64,000 bases of DNA from JANNYA01 sp031422315 (lineage in GTDB: Bacteria > Pseudomonadota > Gammaproteobacteria > Xanthomonadales > SZUA-5): NCBI GenBank assembly GCA_031422315.1, contig JANOQN010000011.1, positions 62,001 to 126,000 on the forward strand. The letters are read 5' to 3'. A program made the position numbers and the translations under genes. Below the pieces are notes generated by a model. It searched no databases. It had not been told where the DNA came from and worked only from the letters and a program-made list of their open reading frames with translations. Positions 51,679-61,490 of the stretch are shown piece by piece (position 1 is the first letter of the stretch; each line of letters opens with the position of its first letter).

Positions 51679-53529
51679 ATGCACGCACAAAATCGCCGTT
51701 CGAATTTAAACACGACCCCAAAGCGCAGCTTGCTTGCCAACGCACTTGCTTTGGCAATGCTGGCCGCCAGTTTTACTGGATGTATGTCAAAAACGAGCGC
51801 ACCGCAACAAGATGTTGCTGCACGCAGAGATGGCCGCGCCGCCGCGCCCGCCATTGTCGAAGCCAAGAAAGATACCGAAGCGCTCGACGAAGTTGTGGTG
51901 ACAGGCTCCAGAGTTAAGCGCTCGGAATTAGAACAAGCAGCACCACTGATGAGCGAACCAGTGGCAGACAAAGCCGCTGCACCGCCCGAGTACGCGCTGG
52001 GTGTGGCTCAAGCCGAGTCTGCCAAACCCGTCATGCATACACATGGTCCGATGCCAGAAGCAACTGCAGCGGCAACCGTTAGCGCGCGGGAAGCCGATCT
52101 AGTTGTTAATACCGAGAACTACGCCGATAGCGAGTTCAATCCGATTAAACAAACCGTTCTGGAGCCAGTATCTACGTTTAGTGTCGACGTTGACACTGGG
52201 TCGTACACCAATGTACGCCGCATGCTGGCGCAAGAAAATCGATTGCCACCGGTTGATGCGGTGCGTGCGGAAGAGTTCATCAATTATTTTGATTATGGTT
52301 ATCCGCAACCAGCCAATCGTGCACAGCCATTCTCCGTAACGATGGAGCTTGGCGCTGCGCCTTGGAACAGTGATCGTGAGCTTTTACTGGTTGGGCTAAA
52401 AGGCTTTGAGATGCAAAAATCTGAAATTCCGCCGGCCAATTTGGTGTTCTTAATTGACGTCAGCGGTTCAATGAATGAGCCGAACAAACTGCCACTAGTT
52501 AAGCAATCCTTGACGCAAATGATTGAGCGGCTTGGCGAGCGCGATCGCGTGTCGATCGTGGTTTACGCGGGTGCAGCCGGATTGGTGTTAGAAGCAGCGT
52601 CGGGTTCGGATAAAGCCACAATTTTAGCTGCGCTGAATCGATTGCAGGCCGGTGGTTCGACGAATGGCGGCGAAGGCATTGCCTTAGCTTACAAAATTGC
52701 CAAGGAGAATCTAATCAAGGGCGGCGTCAATCGCATTGTTTTGGCTTCCGATGGCGATTTCAACGTCGGCCAATTTAGCCCCGACGCGCTAAAGGAATAC
52801 ATCAGCAAGCAGCGTGATAGCGGCGTATCGTTTTCTACACTCGGCTTTGGCGCTTATAACTATAACGATGAAATGGCTGAGCAGCTCGCCGATGTAGGCA
52901 ACGGAAAATACGCTTACATTGATAGCTTAGAAGAGGGTGAGCGCGTGTTGGGCCGAGAAATTGCCGGCAGCCTTTTCACAATTGCCAGCGATGTGAAAAT
53001 CCAAATGGAATTCAATCCAGCGGTGGTGTCGGAATATCGCTTGGTCGGCTACAGCAATCGAATGCTAGCGAACGAGGATTTCAACAACGATAAGATCGAC
53101 GCCGGTGATATTGGCGTGGGCCACAGCGTAACGGCGCTTTACGAAATTACCCGAGTCGGCGCGAAAGCCAGCGTTGATCCGCTGCGCTATACACCTAAAT
53201 CGGAAGACAGCAGAGCAACTTCCAATGAACTGGGTTTTCTCAAATTACGGTACAAGCTTCCCAATGCCAGCGCCAGCACGCTGATTTCCAAAGCGATACC
53301 GAATGTAGCAACAGCAGGTCCGAGATTGTTGGCAGCAGCATCGGTTGCGGCATTTGCAGAAAAGCTGCAGGGTGGCAAATACCTGGGCGACTTCGATATG
53401 GCAGCGATCAATCAGCTCGCACAGCAAAGCGTTTTGAATACTGAGGCCAAGGCTGAACTCGGTGATTTGATTGAGCAAGCGAGTGCGCTTTTGCAAAGCG
53501 CAGCACCGATTGAGATATCAGCAAACTAG
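51679..53529 (+). CDS. YfbK-type VWA lipoprotein
   Basis: A 616-residue exported protein. A signal peptide ends at a weak lipobox (FTGC, about residue 34). Residues ~70-80 carry DEVVVTGSRVKRSELEQ, a motif usually found at the N-terminus of TonB-dependent receptors. The VWA-associated N-region (NPIKQTVLEPVSTFSVDVDT) is followed by the VWA domain with MIDAS DVSGSMNE, the Thr in STNGGEGI and the Asp in ASDGDFNVG. The C-terminal region matches DUF3520 (AVVSEYRLVGYSNRML). A strong terminator follows at 53613. Confidence 0.9.
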   Translation: MHAQNRRSNLNTTPKRSLLANALALAMLAASFTGCMSKTSAPQQDVAARRDGRAAAPAIVEAKKDTEALDEVVVTGSRVKRSELEQAAPLMSEPVADKAAAPPEYALGVAQAESAKPVMHTHGPMPEATAAATVSAREADLVVNTENYADSEFNPIKQTVLEPVSTFSVDVDTGSYTNVRRMLAQENRLPPVDAVRAEEFINYFDYGYPQPANRAQPFSVTMELGAAPWNSDRELLLVGLKGFEMQKSEIPPANLVFLIDVSGSMNEPNKLPLVKQSLTQMIERLGERDRVSIVVYAGAAGLVLEAASGSDKATILAALNRLQAGGSTNGGEGIALAYKIAKENLIKGGVNRIVLASDGDFNVGQFSPDALKEYISKQRDSGVSFSTLGFGAYNYNDEMAEQLADVGNGKYAYIDSLEEGERVLGREIAGSLFTIASDVKIQMEFNPAVVSEYRLVGYSNRMLANEDFNNDKIDAGDIGVGHSVTALYEITRVGAKASVDPLRYTPKSEDSRATSNELGFLKLRYKLPNASASTLISKAIPNVATAGPRLLAAASVAAFAEKLQGGKYLGDFDMAAINQLAQQSVLNTEAKAELGDLIEQASALLQSAAPIEISAN

Positions 53530-53612
53530 TAGCGCTATGCAATCGAATACATTGCAAATTTGAGCAAATCCTCCAAAGTTCAAGTTTGTTTACCGTTAGA
53601 GTTCGCGCACCG

Positions 53613-53643
53613 CACCGCAAGCCAATGCTTGCGGTGTTTTTTT
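53613..53643 (+). terminator. Rho-independent terminator after the VWA lipoprotein gene
   Basis: CACCGCAAGC and GCTTGCGGTG form a perfect 10-bp stem with a CAAT loop, followed immediately by seven T. It lies 84 bp after the VWA gene stop. Confidence 0.9.
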
Positions 53644-53693
53644 GTTTCGTTGACTTAGTCGATAGTCTGTTTGCCAAGTGTTGTCGCTTTTCC

Positions 53694-53787
53694 TCGTCAT
53701 CCCCGCGAAGGCGGGGATCCAGTACAGGTGTCAAAGGTCAAGCAAACGTATAAGGAACCTGGATTCCCGCCTGCGCGGGAATGACGA
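53694..53787. repeat. inverted pair of CCCCGCGAAGGCGGGG-type repeats (BIME-like)
   Basis: The left arm TCGTCATCCCCGCGAAGGCG (53694 on) is mirrored by the right arm ending GCGCGGGAATGACGA (to 53787). The spacer carries CCAGTACAGGTGTCAAA. Same family as 29043-29250 and 48468-48609. Confidence 0.85.
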
Positions 53788-53851
53788 TATGGCAACGCTA
53801 GCTTTGAAATAATGCAAGTAAATTAACAATCGATTCTGGGAGGAATTTGTT

Positions 53852-55252
53852 ATGTCGATCAAGCAAAAATGCGCGGCCGCGGTAGTTGCGCTGGCACTTA
53901 TTGGCAGCACTAAACCCGCAAGCGCGGATGTGATCTTGCATGCCTTTAACTGGCGCTACGCCGACGTAACCGCCAGAGCCGCAGCTATCCAATCGGCAGG
54001 CTACAAAGTGGTGATGGTGGCGCCAGCTTATCGCTCTGAAGGCACCGCTTGGTGGGCGCGCTATCAGCCGCAGGATTATCGAGTTATTCAACATCCACTC
54101 GGCAACACAACTACTTTCAAAGCCATGATCGCGGCATTGACGCAGCGCGGCATTCGGGTCTATGCCGACGTACTACTCAATCACATGGCGAACGAATCGA
54201 GTCAGCGCGCGGATTTGAACTATCCAGGCCAGCGGATTCTAAATATCTACAGCAGTAGCAGCAGTTTTTACGGCACCCAAAAGCTGTTTGGCAATTTAGC
54301 GAGTAACTTTCTCAGTGCCGGTGATTTCGGCCAAGCGCGCTGCATTGGCGATTACAACAACACGTATGAGGTGCAAAATTATCGCCTGTGCGGCGGTGGC
54401 GGCGACGTCGGTTTGCCGGATTTGACCGCCAACACCTATGTCATCGGGCAGCAGCAGGCATATTTGCGCGCGCTTAAAACGCTGGGCGTGAAAGGCTTTC
54501 GAATTGATGCCGCCAAACATATGACGAACTATCACATGAATCAGGTTTTGACGGCCGATATTAAATCCGGCATGCATGTGTTTGGTGAGCTCATCACTTC
54601 AGGCGGCGCGGGCACCGGTGAATATGATAATTTTCTTGCGCCATATCTGCGTGACACCGATCACGCGGCCTATGATTTTCCGCTGTTTAATTCAATTCGA
54701 AATGCGTTTAGCTTGAATGGCTCGATGAATTCGTTGGTTGATCCGGGCGCATATGGCCAAGCTTTGGCCGGACCGCGTGCAGTCACGTTTACCGTCACGC
54801 ATGACATTCCAAATAACAGCGGCTTTCGCTATTTAATCTTGGATGGCACCGATGAAACGCTGGCTTATGCCTACATTTTGGGCCGAAATGGCGGCACACC
54901 GATGGTGTATTCCGACAATAACGAAAGCAACGACAACAATCGCTGGGTCAATGCCTATCAGCGCGCCGATTTGAGCAAGATGATCGGCTTTCATAACGCT
55001 ATGCAAGGCAGCGATATGCAGGTGCTTTCAAACGGTACCTGCCATTTGATATTTCGGCGCGGCAATCAAGGCATCGTCGGGATAAATAAGTGCGGCTCAG
55101 CGGTCAACGCCAGCGTTAATATGAATGGCAGTGTTTTGTGGTGGAACGTCAATTACACCGATGTGCTTTCCAGTGGCAGCGTGGTCAATATCCAAAATGG
55201 CAACTACACATTTAGTTTGCCGGCGCGCAGTGCAAGAATGTGGAAGCGATAG
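53852..55252 (+). CDS. secreted alpha-amylase (GH13)
   Basis: A 466-residue glycoside hydrolase hydrolysing starch-type alpha-1,4-glucans outside the cytoplasm. The signal peptide covers residues 1-25 (AAVVALALIGSTKPASA). GH13 conserved regions are seen in order: YADVLLNHMAN (I), GFRIDAAKHM with the nucleophile Asp (II), VFGELIT with the acid/base Glu (III) and FTVTHDIPNN with the transition-state Asp (IV). A C-terminal beta-domain ends SLPARSARMWKR. No starch-binding module was seen. ATG 53852 follows GGGAGG. Confidence 0.93.
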   Translation: MSIKQKCAAAVVALALIGSTKPASADVILHAFNWRYADVTARAAAIQSAGYKVVMVAPAYRSEGTAWWARYQPQDYRVIQHPLGNTTTFKAMIAALTQRGIRVYADVLLNHMANESSQRADLNYPGQRILNIYSSSSSFYGTQKLFGNLASNFLSAGDFGQARCIGDYNNTYEVQNYRLCGGGGDVGLPDLTANTYVIGQQQAYLRALKTLGVKGFRIDAAKHMTNYHMNQVLTADIKSGMHVFGELITSGGAGTGEYDNFLAPYLRDTDHAAYDFPLFNSIRNAFSLNGSMNSLVDPGAYGQALAGPRAVTFTVTHDIPNNSGFRYLILDGTDETLAYAYILGRNGGTPMVYSDNNESNDNNRWVNAYQRADLSKMIGFHNAMQGSDMQVLSNGTCHLIFRRGNQGIVGINKCGSAVNASVNMNGSVLWWNVNYTDVLSSGSVVNIQNGNYTFSLPARSARMWKR

Positions 55253-55289
55253 TTTTATTGATCGCCCCAGTTTAGATTACGCCATGACC

Positions 55290-57971
55290 TCAAAATTGCG
55301 CCATTGCCACGCGAACCTCCACAGCGGGTGGACTCTCGGCGCCGAGTTTTATCGCTTCAGTCAAGGCCGTTTGCAGGCTTACTTTTGCCGCCGAGGTATT
55401 GCCTTCAGCCTGCTGTACAAGTCCTAGCGCATAATGGCTGGACCATAAATGCGTAGGCACAGCGCGTGTGCTGGTTGATAGCGCTATTGAGTGCGCCGCT
55501 GCGGCGCGGGCTTTGCTCAGATTGCCAGTTTCCAGCGCGCATTTGGTCAAGTTGAGTAGCGTGGGCTGTAGGTCAAACGAGCTTTTCGGATGATCTTCGC
55601 GCGCCAAAATTCGTTCGTAAACTTCCAATGCGCGGCTAATTCGGCCGCGCTTTCGGTAGATTTCTGCAATTCTGGATTCTGCGCTTGAAAGTCTGCGCAT
55701 GCGCAATCCTTCAGGCAGCGTTTGGATCAGCTCGATGGTTTTTTCCATCACTTTGCTGGCTTCGTCCAAACGGTTCGAGCGGATGTAAATGGTGCTCAAT
55801 ATGTTGCGGCTTTCGAGCACTAGAATCGCGTTGGGCTTAAATATCTGGCTGCGGGTCGCTAGTACTTCACGCGTGAGCTTCAATGCGCCTTCGTAATCGC
55901 CGCGCATCACTTTAATGGTGCTCAGCGATGATTTTATTGTGGCGACTGCATAATGTTGATCACCGTGCTCTTGTAGGCCATCTGCGAGTGCTTTATTCAA
56001 AGCGTTCTCGGCCATTTCGGTATTACCGCTGCGCAGCTGGTGAAACGCCAACTCATCCCTGGCAATTAGCGTTTCAGGGTGTGCAACGCCCAATAGATCG
56101 ATATACGTTTGCGTTGAGTCCGCCAATAATTTACCGGCGCGAATGCGATCACTGGAGATCTCTAACGCGGTTGCTAGCAGTCTTTGCGTATTTGCCACTT
56201 GCGTGTGGCGTGGCCCTTTGCTGGCGAGCAATTTTTGCAAGCTTGCTTCCAATAAGGTGACGGCCTCGGCATTGCGATCAGTTGCGATGTACAGCTTCGC
56301 CATCGATAGCGTCAGCTTTTGTTCGTCTCCAACTTGGCTTGGCATGGCGGCTTGCAACGTGGCTTCTGCGGTTTGGTAATCGCCTTGCTGCGTTTCAATC
56401 TCCGCGAGTTCAAACGCAAAATTCATCGTGTGTTCGGGAGTTTGGGCGAGCTTTAAAGAATCACTCGCCAGCTTTTTCGCGGCGTTCAATTCGCCCAATC
56501 CGCTCAGCGCGCGAATGCGGGTAAGCGCTGCGCTGGGGTTTGCATAGGTCTTGGTAGCGTCCAGTAGGGCGATCGCGCGCTTAAATTCGCCCAAATTGAC
56601 ATACGCCGCTGCAATGCCCATTTGAATCTCTGCCAATGCCTGCGGCTTACCACGCCAAGTTTCATTGGCGGCTTTGGTTTGCTCCGCGCTGACATCTAAA
56701 AGCTCGCGCACGCTAATGTTTGACGCGCCAATCGCATTCGGGTTGCTGGCGGTAAAAATTTCCAGCATAAAGTTTTTTACCGCGTCGGCATTTTCAGCCT
56801 GCACGCGCGCTTGTCTCGTTAAAAAAATACTGGTCGCAAACGCGATGATCAACGCTGAAAATGCCACGCCGATCGCAAAGCTTGCCACGGGGTTGCGCCG
56901 CACCAGCATCTTTAATCGATAGTGCCAGCGATCGCCGCGTGCGCTGATCGGCCGGCCCGCCAAATAGGCGCGTACATCTTTGGCCATCGCCTCAGCAGAG
57001 CCGTAGCGACGAATGGGTTCGCGCTGCATGGCGGTAAGCGCAATCAAATCTAAATCTTCTGCGATGGGTTCAAGCCGATACAGATTTCCGGGCTCATTGT
57101 CGGGCGGCTTTGCTGCGCGCGCTTGCCTTGCCAACGCGAGCGCGCGACTCGGGCTGGGCACTGCGCTATCAAGCATTTGCACCAGCTCAAACACGCTTGC
57201 ACCCTGGCGCGGGCGCGCATCCGTCAGTAGCTCAAAAAGCAGCACGCCGAGCGCGTACACGTCGGTTAAGGTCGACACAGGCAGCCCAAGCAGCTGCTCG
57301 GGCGCGGCATATGCAGGCGTCATGGCGGCAGCGGTGGTCTGTTCGGTATTCGAGCCAGAGATGATTTTTGCGATTCCAAAATCCAGCAGTTTCGGCTCGC
57401 CATTAGCTTCCACTAAAATATTTCCGGGCTTTAGATCACGATGCACCACTAACTGCTGATGCGCGTACTGTACGGCGTCGCAAATTTTCAAAAATAAGGT
57501 TAGCCGGCCAATTTGCGGCAAAGGTTTTGCCTCTGCGTGGGTGCTATTCACGCCGGATATGCCCTGCACAAATGCCATCAGCGGCGTGCCGTGAACGAGT
57601 TCCATCGCAAAATAAGGCGCGCCAGCATCCGTCAAACCACCATCAATCAGCGCGGCGATGTGCGGATGCTTCATGCGCGCTAGGATTTGCCGCTCCTGCA
57701 CAAAGCGCGGGCGATCATCAGGATTGGCCCAGCGCGGCATTACTTTGAGCGCAACGGGCTGGGAGAACTCGCTATCTTCGCGCTTCGCCAAAAAAACCTC
57801 GCCCATGCCGCCGCGCCCCAACAGCGCGCTGGCTAAATACGGGCCAATTCGAAGCGGGAATTCAGCCGCAAAATACGCTGAAGCGCCCGCGTTAGTCGCT
57901 TGCGTGCTGTCATCCGACGATAGTTTGACCGTTTCTGGAACGCTCGAGCTAGAGGGATTAAACCGGGGCAT
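55290..57971 (-). CDS. membrane-anchored Ser/Thr protein kinase with TPR domain
   Basis: An 893-residue PknB-type kinase. The glycine loop is LLGRGGMGEVFLAK, the catalytic Lys is in VALKVMP, the HRD motif is VVHRDLKPGNIL and DFG is LLDFGIAK; all key residues are intact. A single transmembrane helix (about residues 358-380, SFAIGVAFSALIIAFATSIF) separates the cytoplasmic kinase from a ~500-residue TPR-type extracytoplasmic or scaffold region. This architecture is frequent in Xanthomonadales-like genomes, often next to an ECF sigma gene; none is adjacent here. Convergent with the amylase gene. Confidence 0.92.
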   Translation of the reverse strand: MPRFNPSSSSVPETVKLSSDDSTQATNAGASAYFAAEFPLRIGPYLASALLGRGGMGEVFLAKREDSEFSQPVALKVMPRWANPDDRPRFVQERQILARMKHPHIAALIDGGLTDAGAPYFAMELVHGTPLMAFVQGISGVNSTHAEAKPLPQIGRLTLFLKICDAVQYAHQQLVVHRDLKPGNILVEANGEPKLLDFGIAKIISGSNTEQTTAAAMTPAYAAPEQLLGLPVSTLTDVYALGVLLFELLTDARPRQGASVFELVQMLDSAVPSPSRALALARQARAAKPPDNEPGNLYRLEPIAEDLDLIALTAMQREPIRRYGSAEAMAKDVRAYLAGRPISARGDRWHYRLKMLVRRNPVASFAIGVAFSALIIAFATSIFLTRQARVQAENADAVKNFMLEIFTASNPNAIGASNISVRELLDVSAEQTKAANETWRGKPQALAEIQMGIAAAYVNLGEFKRAIALLDATKTYANPSAALTRIRALSGLGELNAAKKLASDSLKLAQTPEHTMNFAFELAEIETQQGDYQTAEATLQAAMPSQVGDEQKLTLSMAKLYIATDRNAEAVTLLEASLQKLLASKGPRHTQVANTQRLLATALEISSDRIRAGKLLADSTQTYIDLLGVAHPETLIARDELAFHQLRSGNTEMAENALNKALADGLQEHGDQHYAVATIKSSLSTIKVMRGDYEGALKLTREVLATRSQIFKPNAILVLESRNILSTIYIRSNRLDEASKVMEKTIELIQTLPEGLRMRRLSSAESRIAEIYRKRGRISRALEVYERILAREDHPKSSFDLQPTLLNLTKCALETGNLSKARAAAAHSIALSTSTRAVPTHLWSSHYALGLVQQAEGNTSAAKVSLQTALTEAIKLGAESPPAVEVRVAMAQF

Positions 57972-58189
57972 ACAGGCTCATAGGGGCTCATGTGGGCTGA
58001 GATGGCTTCGATATTGCGTTAGTTTCAGGCTCGCGGCTTGGTAATGCAGCCTAAAAATTGCGATTGTACGCAGCATAGCTCGGGTTGGTCACGCTATCTT
58101 CGCAATGCTTAAACTGTTTCATCACAAAGATAAAACTGTGACAATAGCCTCCGCACCCGAGTCCTTTTCATTCTCACAAGGAATAAACC

Positions 58190-59932
58190 ATGCCCAACTT
58201 TAGCGCACGCTGCATTGCAATACTTTTATGGGTTTGGGCAGATATTGCCTGCGCCCAGCCCGTCAACGACGCTTACGCGGGGCGAATCATCATTCCGCTC
58301 GCTAGCCTTAATGCTGGATTTGTCGATACGCAAACCGAAATAGGCCAAGCCACCGTCGATGCCAGCGATCCGACGGTTGTGTGTAAAGTGGGCGATTCGA
58401 ATCAGCGCGGCAATACGGTTTGGTATGAAATCACTACTGCCACCGCACCGGTGTTTGTCAATGTCGGCGCCGGGGTTTCCTATGACAACAGTATTTCGAT
58501 TTTCACGGGTAATCCCGGTGCGTTCGTCAATATTGTCGGCGGCTGCAATGACGATGGCGGTGCTGCAAATTTAGGCGCTCGCGTCGATGGATTGAGGCTC
58601 CAAGCAAACACGCGCTACAGCATCATGATTGCGCGCCCAGGCCCCAGCACCGATGCGACCACGCTGAGCTTTAGCGCCGGGTTAGCGACGGTGCGCCGAG
58701 TCAGCAAGCTCACCGACAGTAATGACGGCGCTTGTGATGCAGATTGCTCGCTGCGCGAAGCCATTTTCGCCGGCAGCGGCGCGATTGACTTACCCGCGGG
58801 CAACTACACGCTAAGCCTGAGCGGAACTGATAATTTGACCGGTGATATTGACGTTATTAACCGCAATGTATACCTCTATGGCAGCGGCGCGACTACCACG
58901 CGCATTGCACCTGCGGCTGGATTTGTTGATCGCATTTTTGATCTTGATCCGGCTGGCACGCAATTTGGCGGCACTTTTTTATTGGCGGATGTAACGATCG
59001 CAGGCGGCACTACCGGCGCTTCAGGCGGCTGCATTCAACTGCCTGGCAATGGTTTTGCGGGCACGCCGAATGAATATCTAGTGTTGGACAACACGGTTGT
59101 TACCGGCTGCACGGCAGGCATCGTCGGTGGCGCGATCGCAAACCCAGGCGCGCCGATGTTGATTCGCCAATCGAGCATCACTAACAGCACCTCAGGTTCA
59201 GGCGGTGGCGGGCTGCGCTACGGGCAAGTCGGTTCAAACGTGGCGGTGCAGAGCGTTATATTGCAATCCACCTTCAGCGGCAACACCGCGAATTCGAATT
59301 TTTCAAACGGCGGTGGCGGCATGGAAGTGCAGGGCAATTTAGTGCTGCTGAGCTCAACGGTTTATGGTAACCGCGCGCGCCAAAGCGGCGGCGGCGTATT
59401 AGTTACCACTTCAACCGGGCGCATCTTGATTGATAGCAGCACCATTGCTAATAACACCGCTAACTATGACGACGATGGCAGCAATGGCCTAGGCGGCGGC
59501 TTGCGCGTTGAAGTAGCAAGCACTAGCGCCTACACGCTTGGCAATTCTGTGCTCGCAAATAACGTAATCGGTACGGCTACGCCAGTAGCGCAAGATTGCC
59601 ACGGCATCACTGGCGCAATCATCCAAGGCGATAGCAGCTGGATTCAAACCAACGCAACCTGCACTTTTGCGCAAACAACGCACGTTTTGAATCAACCCGC
59701 GAATTTAGGCGTGCTGGCGAATAACGGTGGTGTGACCCAAACTGCCAGTCCGCTAACCGGCAGTCCATTGATTGATCGAACCAACGCTGCCGCATTTTGC
59801 CCCAGCGCCGACCAGCGCGGTTTGCCAAGGCCAGTTGATGGTGATTCAAACGGATCAGCGATTTGCGACATTGGCGCGGTGGAAGTAGCGGCATCTGATC
59901 TGATTTTGCAAAATGGGTTTGAGGGCGATTGA
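58190..59932 (+). CDS. secreted CSLREA / right-handed beta-helix protein
   Basis: A 580-residue exported protein. The signal peptide is RCIAILLWVWADIACA. Residues ~25-165 form a beta-sandwich with WYEITTATAPVFVNV and SISIFTGNPGAF. A CSLREA motif follows (DGACDADCSLREAIFAGSG), then a parallel beta-helix rich in Gly/Asn/Ser. The end matches choice-of-anchor Q domains (NNGGVTQTASPLTGSPLID, then DQRGLPRPVDGD and CDIGAVEV). The last residues are LILQNGFEGD, the GFE-type tail. It is probably a surface or secreted adhesin-like protein. Confidence 0.85.
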   Translation: MPNFSARCIAILLWVWADIACAQPVNDAYAGRIIIPLASLNAGFVDTQTEIGQATVDASDPTVVCKVGDSNQRGNTVWYEITTATAPVFVNVGAGVSYDNSISIFTGNPGAFVNIVGGCNDDGGAANLGARVDGLRLQANTRYSIMIARPGPSTDATTLSFSAGLATVRRVSKLTDSNDGACDADCSLREAIFAGSGAIDLPAGNYTLSLSGTDNLTGDIDVINRNVYLYGSGATTTRIAPAAGFVDRIFDLDPAGTQFGGTFLLADVTIAGGTTGASGGCIQLPGNGFAGTPNEYLVLDNTVVTGCTAGIVGGAIANPGAPMLIRQSSITNSTSGSGGGGLRYGQVGSNVAVQSVILQSTFSGNTANSNFSNGGGGMEVQGNLVLLSSTVYGNRARQSGGGVLVTTSTGRILIDSSTIANNTANYDDDGSNGLGGGLRVEVASTSAYTLGNSVLANNVIGTATPVAQDCHGITGAIIQGDSSWIQTNATCTFAQTTHVLNQPANLGVLANNGGVTQTASPLTGSPLIDRTNAAAFCPSADQRGLPRPVDGDSNGSAICDIGAVEVAASDLILQNGFEGD

Positions 59933-60009
59933 CGCTCGTGTTTCGATCCAAGATTGCGTGAAAGCGCTCGGTTAACCCTTCGTACGTCGCTTTGCACTAG
60001 CATCAACCC

Positions 60010-61041
60010 ATGACTGAATTCGAATTTATTGCTTGGATCAAAACCCAGGTGCAAGCTGGCGGCTTGCCAAATTTGCCCGCAGATATCGTGCTTGGCATGG
60101 GCGATGATTGCGCACTGATTCGCGCTGATCCAGCTGAGCTGATGGCCATTAGTACCGACACGCTGGTCGAGGGCACGCATTTTTACCCGAGCACAGATCC
60201 GCTCGCCATTGGCCACAAAGCCGCCGCCAGCAATCTCAGCGATTTGGCGGCGATGGGTGCTAAGCCGGTGTGGTGCACGTTAGCGCTTACACTGCCGGGG
60301 TGGGATGAAAAGCTGGCCTGCGGCATCGTCAACGGTGTTTTGCAGGTCTTGCATCGCAGTGGCGCGGTGCTGATCGGCGGTGATACCACGCGCGGGCCGT
60401 TGAGCGTTACGTTGACGGTCGGTGGTAGTGTTCCAGAGGCTTTGGCGCTGCGCCGTTCGGGGGCAAAAATCGGCGATTTGGTGTTTGTAACGGGCACGCT
60501 GGGCGATGCTGGCGGTGGTTTAATTTTGCGGCGTCTGCAGCGTTCGGAGATCACAACTGCGGAGCTTGACCTTGTTGGCTTGCGGGCCGATGCGAGCGCG
60601 GAGGCCCGCGCAACGCTGTTGGCTAGATTGGATCGGCCGACTGCGCGTGTGCTGTTTGGGCAACGCTTGCGCGGCATCGCCAGCGCTGCGCTCGATATCT
60701 CCGATGGGTTTTTGCAAGATTTGCAGCACCTGTGTGCGCAAAGCGGCGTTGGCGCGTTGATTGACATCGCGGCACTGCCGTTATCCGATAGCTTGACGTC
60801 CTGCTTCAATCTCATCGGAGCACGCCAGCTTGCTTCCACTGCCGGGGAAGATTACGAACTTTGCTTGACTGCGGGAAGTCAGCATTTAGACTCACTGAAG
60901 CAAGCCGCAGAAGATTGCGGCATTGCGCTTACGCAAGTTGGGATTATTTGCACTGCGCCGATCAATCCACCGCGAGTGCAATGCTGGAGTACTGATAAAA
61001 TCATGCCTGAACTTAGTGGCTTTGGATTTTCCCACTTTTAA
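60010..61041 (+). CDS. thiL: thiamine-monophosphate kinase
   Basis: A 343-residue enzyme phosphorylating thiamine monophosphate to thiamine diphosphate with ATP. Family motifs: GMGDDCALI, STDTLVEGTHF, NLSDLAAMGAKPVW, LIGGDTTRGP, VTGTLGDAGGGL, LDISDGFLQDL and STAGEDYELCLT. Start ATG 60010. It is followed 21 bp later by the HIT-family gene on the same strand. thiL is usually near nusB/ribH, which are not seen here. Confidence 0.96.
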   Translation: MTEFEFIAWIKTQVQAGGLPNLPADIVLGMGDDCALIRADPAELMAISTDTLVEGTHFYPSTDPLAIGHKAAASNLSDLAAMGAKPVWCTLALTLPGWDEKLACGIVNGVLQVLHRSGAVLIGGDTTRGPLSVTLTVGGSVPEALALRRSGAKIGDLVFVTGTLGDAGGGLILRRLQRSEITTAELDLVGLRADASAEARATLLARLDRPTARVLFGQRLRGIASAALDISDGFLQDLQHLCAQSGVGALIDIAALPLSDSLTSCFNLIGARQLASTAGEDYELCLTAGSQHLDSLKQAAEDCGIALTQVGIICTAPINPPRVQCWSTDKIMPELSGFGFSHF

Positions 61042-61062
61042 ACTATCAACCAGAGAACCCGC

Positions 61063-61407
61063 ATGAGCGCTACCCTTTTCAGCAAAATTATTGACCGAAG
61101 CATCCCGGCCGACATCATTTATGAAGATGCTGATGTGTTGGGCTTTAAAGATATTGCCCCGCACGCGCCGATGCATGTGCTGTTCGTGCCCAAACGCGCC
61201 ATTGCTACGCTCAATGACGCCACTGAAGCGGATGCGCTCATGCTAGGCAAAATGATGCTCGCGGCCAGTCAATACGCCAAACAGCAGGGTTTTGCCGAGC
61301 AAGGCTACCGCGTCGTTATGAACTGTAATGGCGATGCCGGGCAGACGGTTTTTCATATTCATTTGCATCTGTTGGCCGGGCGCAAATTGGCTTGGCCGCC
61401 GGGTTGA
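61063..61407 (+). CDS. hinT: histidine-triad nucleotide-binding protein (HinT)
   Basis: A 114-residue HIT protein hydrolysing adenosine 5'-phosphoramidates. TLFSKIIDRSIPADIIYED, then FKDIAPHAPMHVLFVPK and the triad TVFHIHLHLLAGR (HxHxH) are diagnostic. CNGDAGQTV precedes the triad. ATG 61063 has AGAGAA upstream. Confidence 0.95.
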   Translation: MSATLFSKIIDRSIPADIIYEDADVLGFKDIAPHAPMHVLFVPKRAIATLNDATEADALMLGKMMLAASQYAKQQGFAEQGYRVVMNCNGDAGQTVFHIHLHLLAGRKLAWPPG

Positions 61408-61490
61408 GTCGGTTGTGACTCACAAGCCGCTATCTTCAACGCCACCTCGCGCAGCAGCGCGTAAACCACACCGCCCAAGGAATCATCAAT

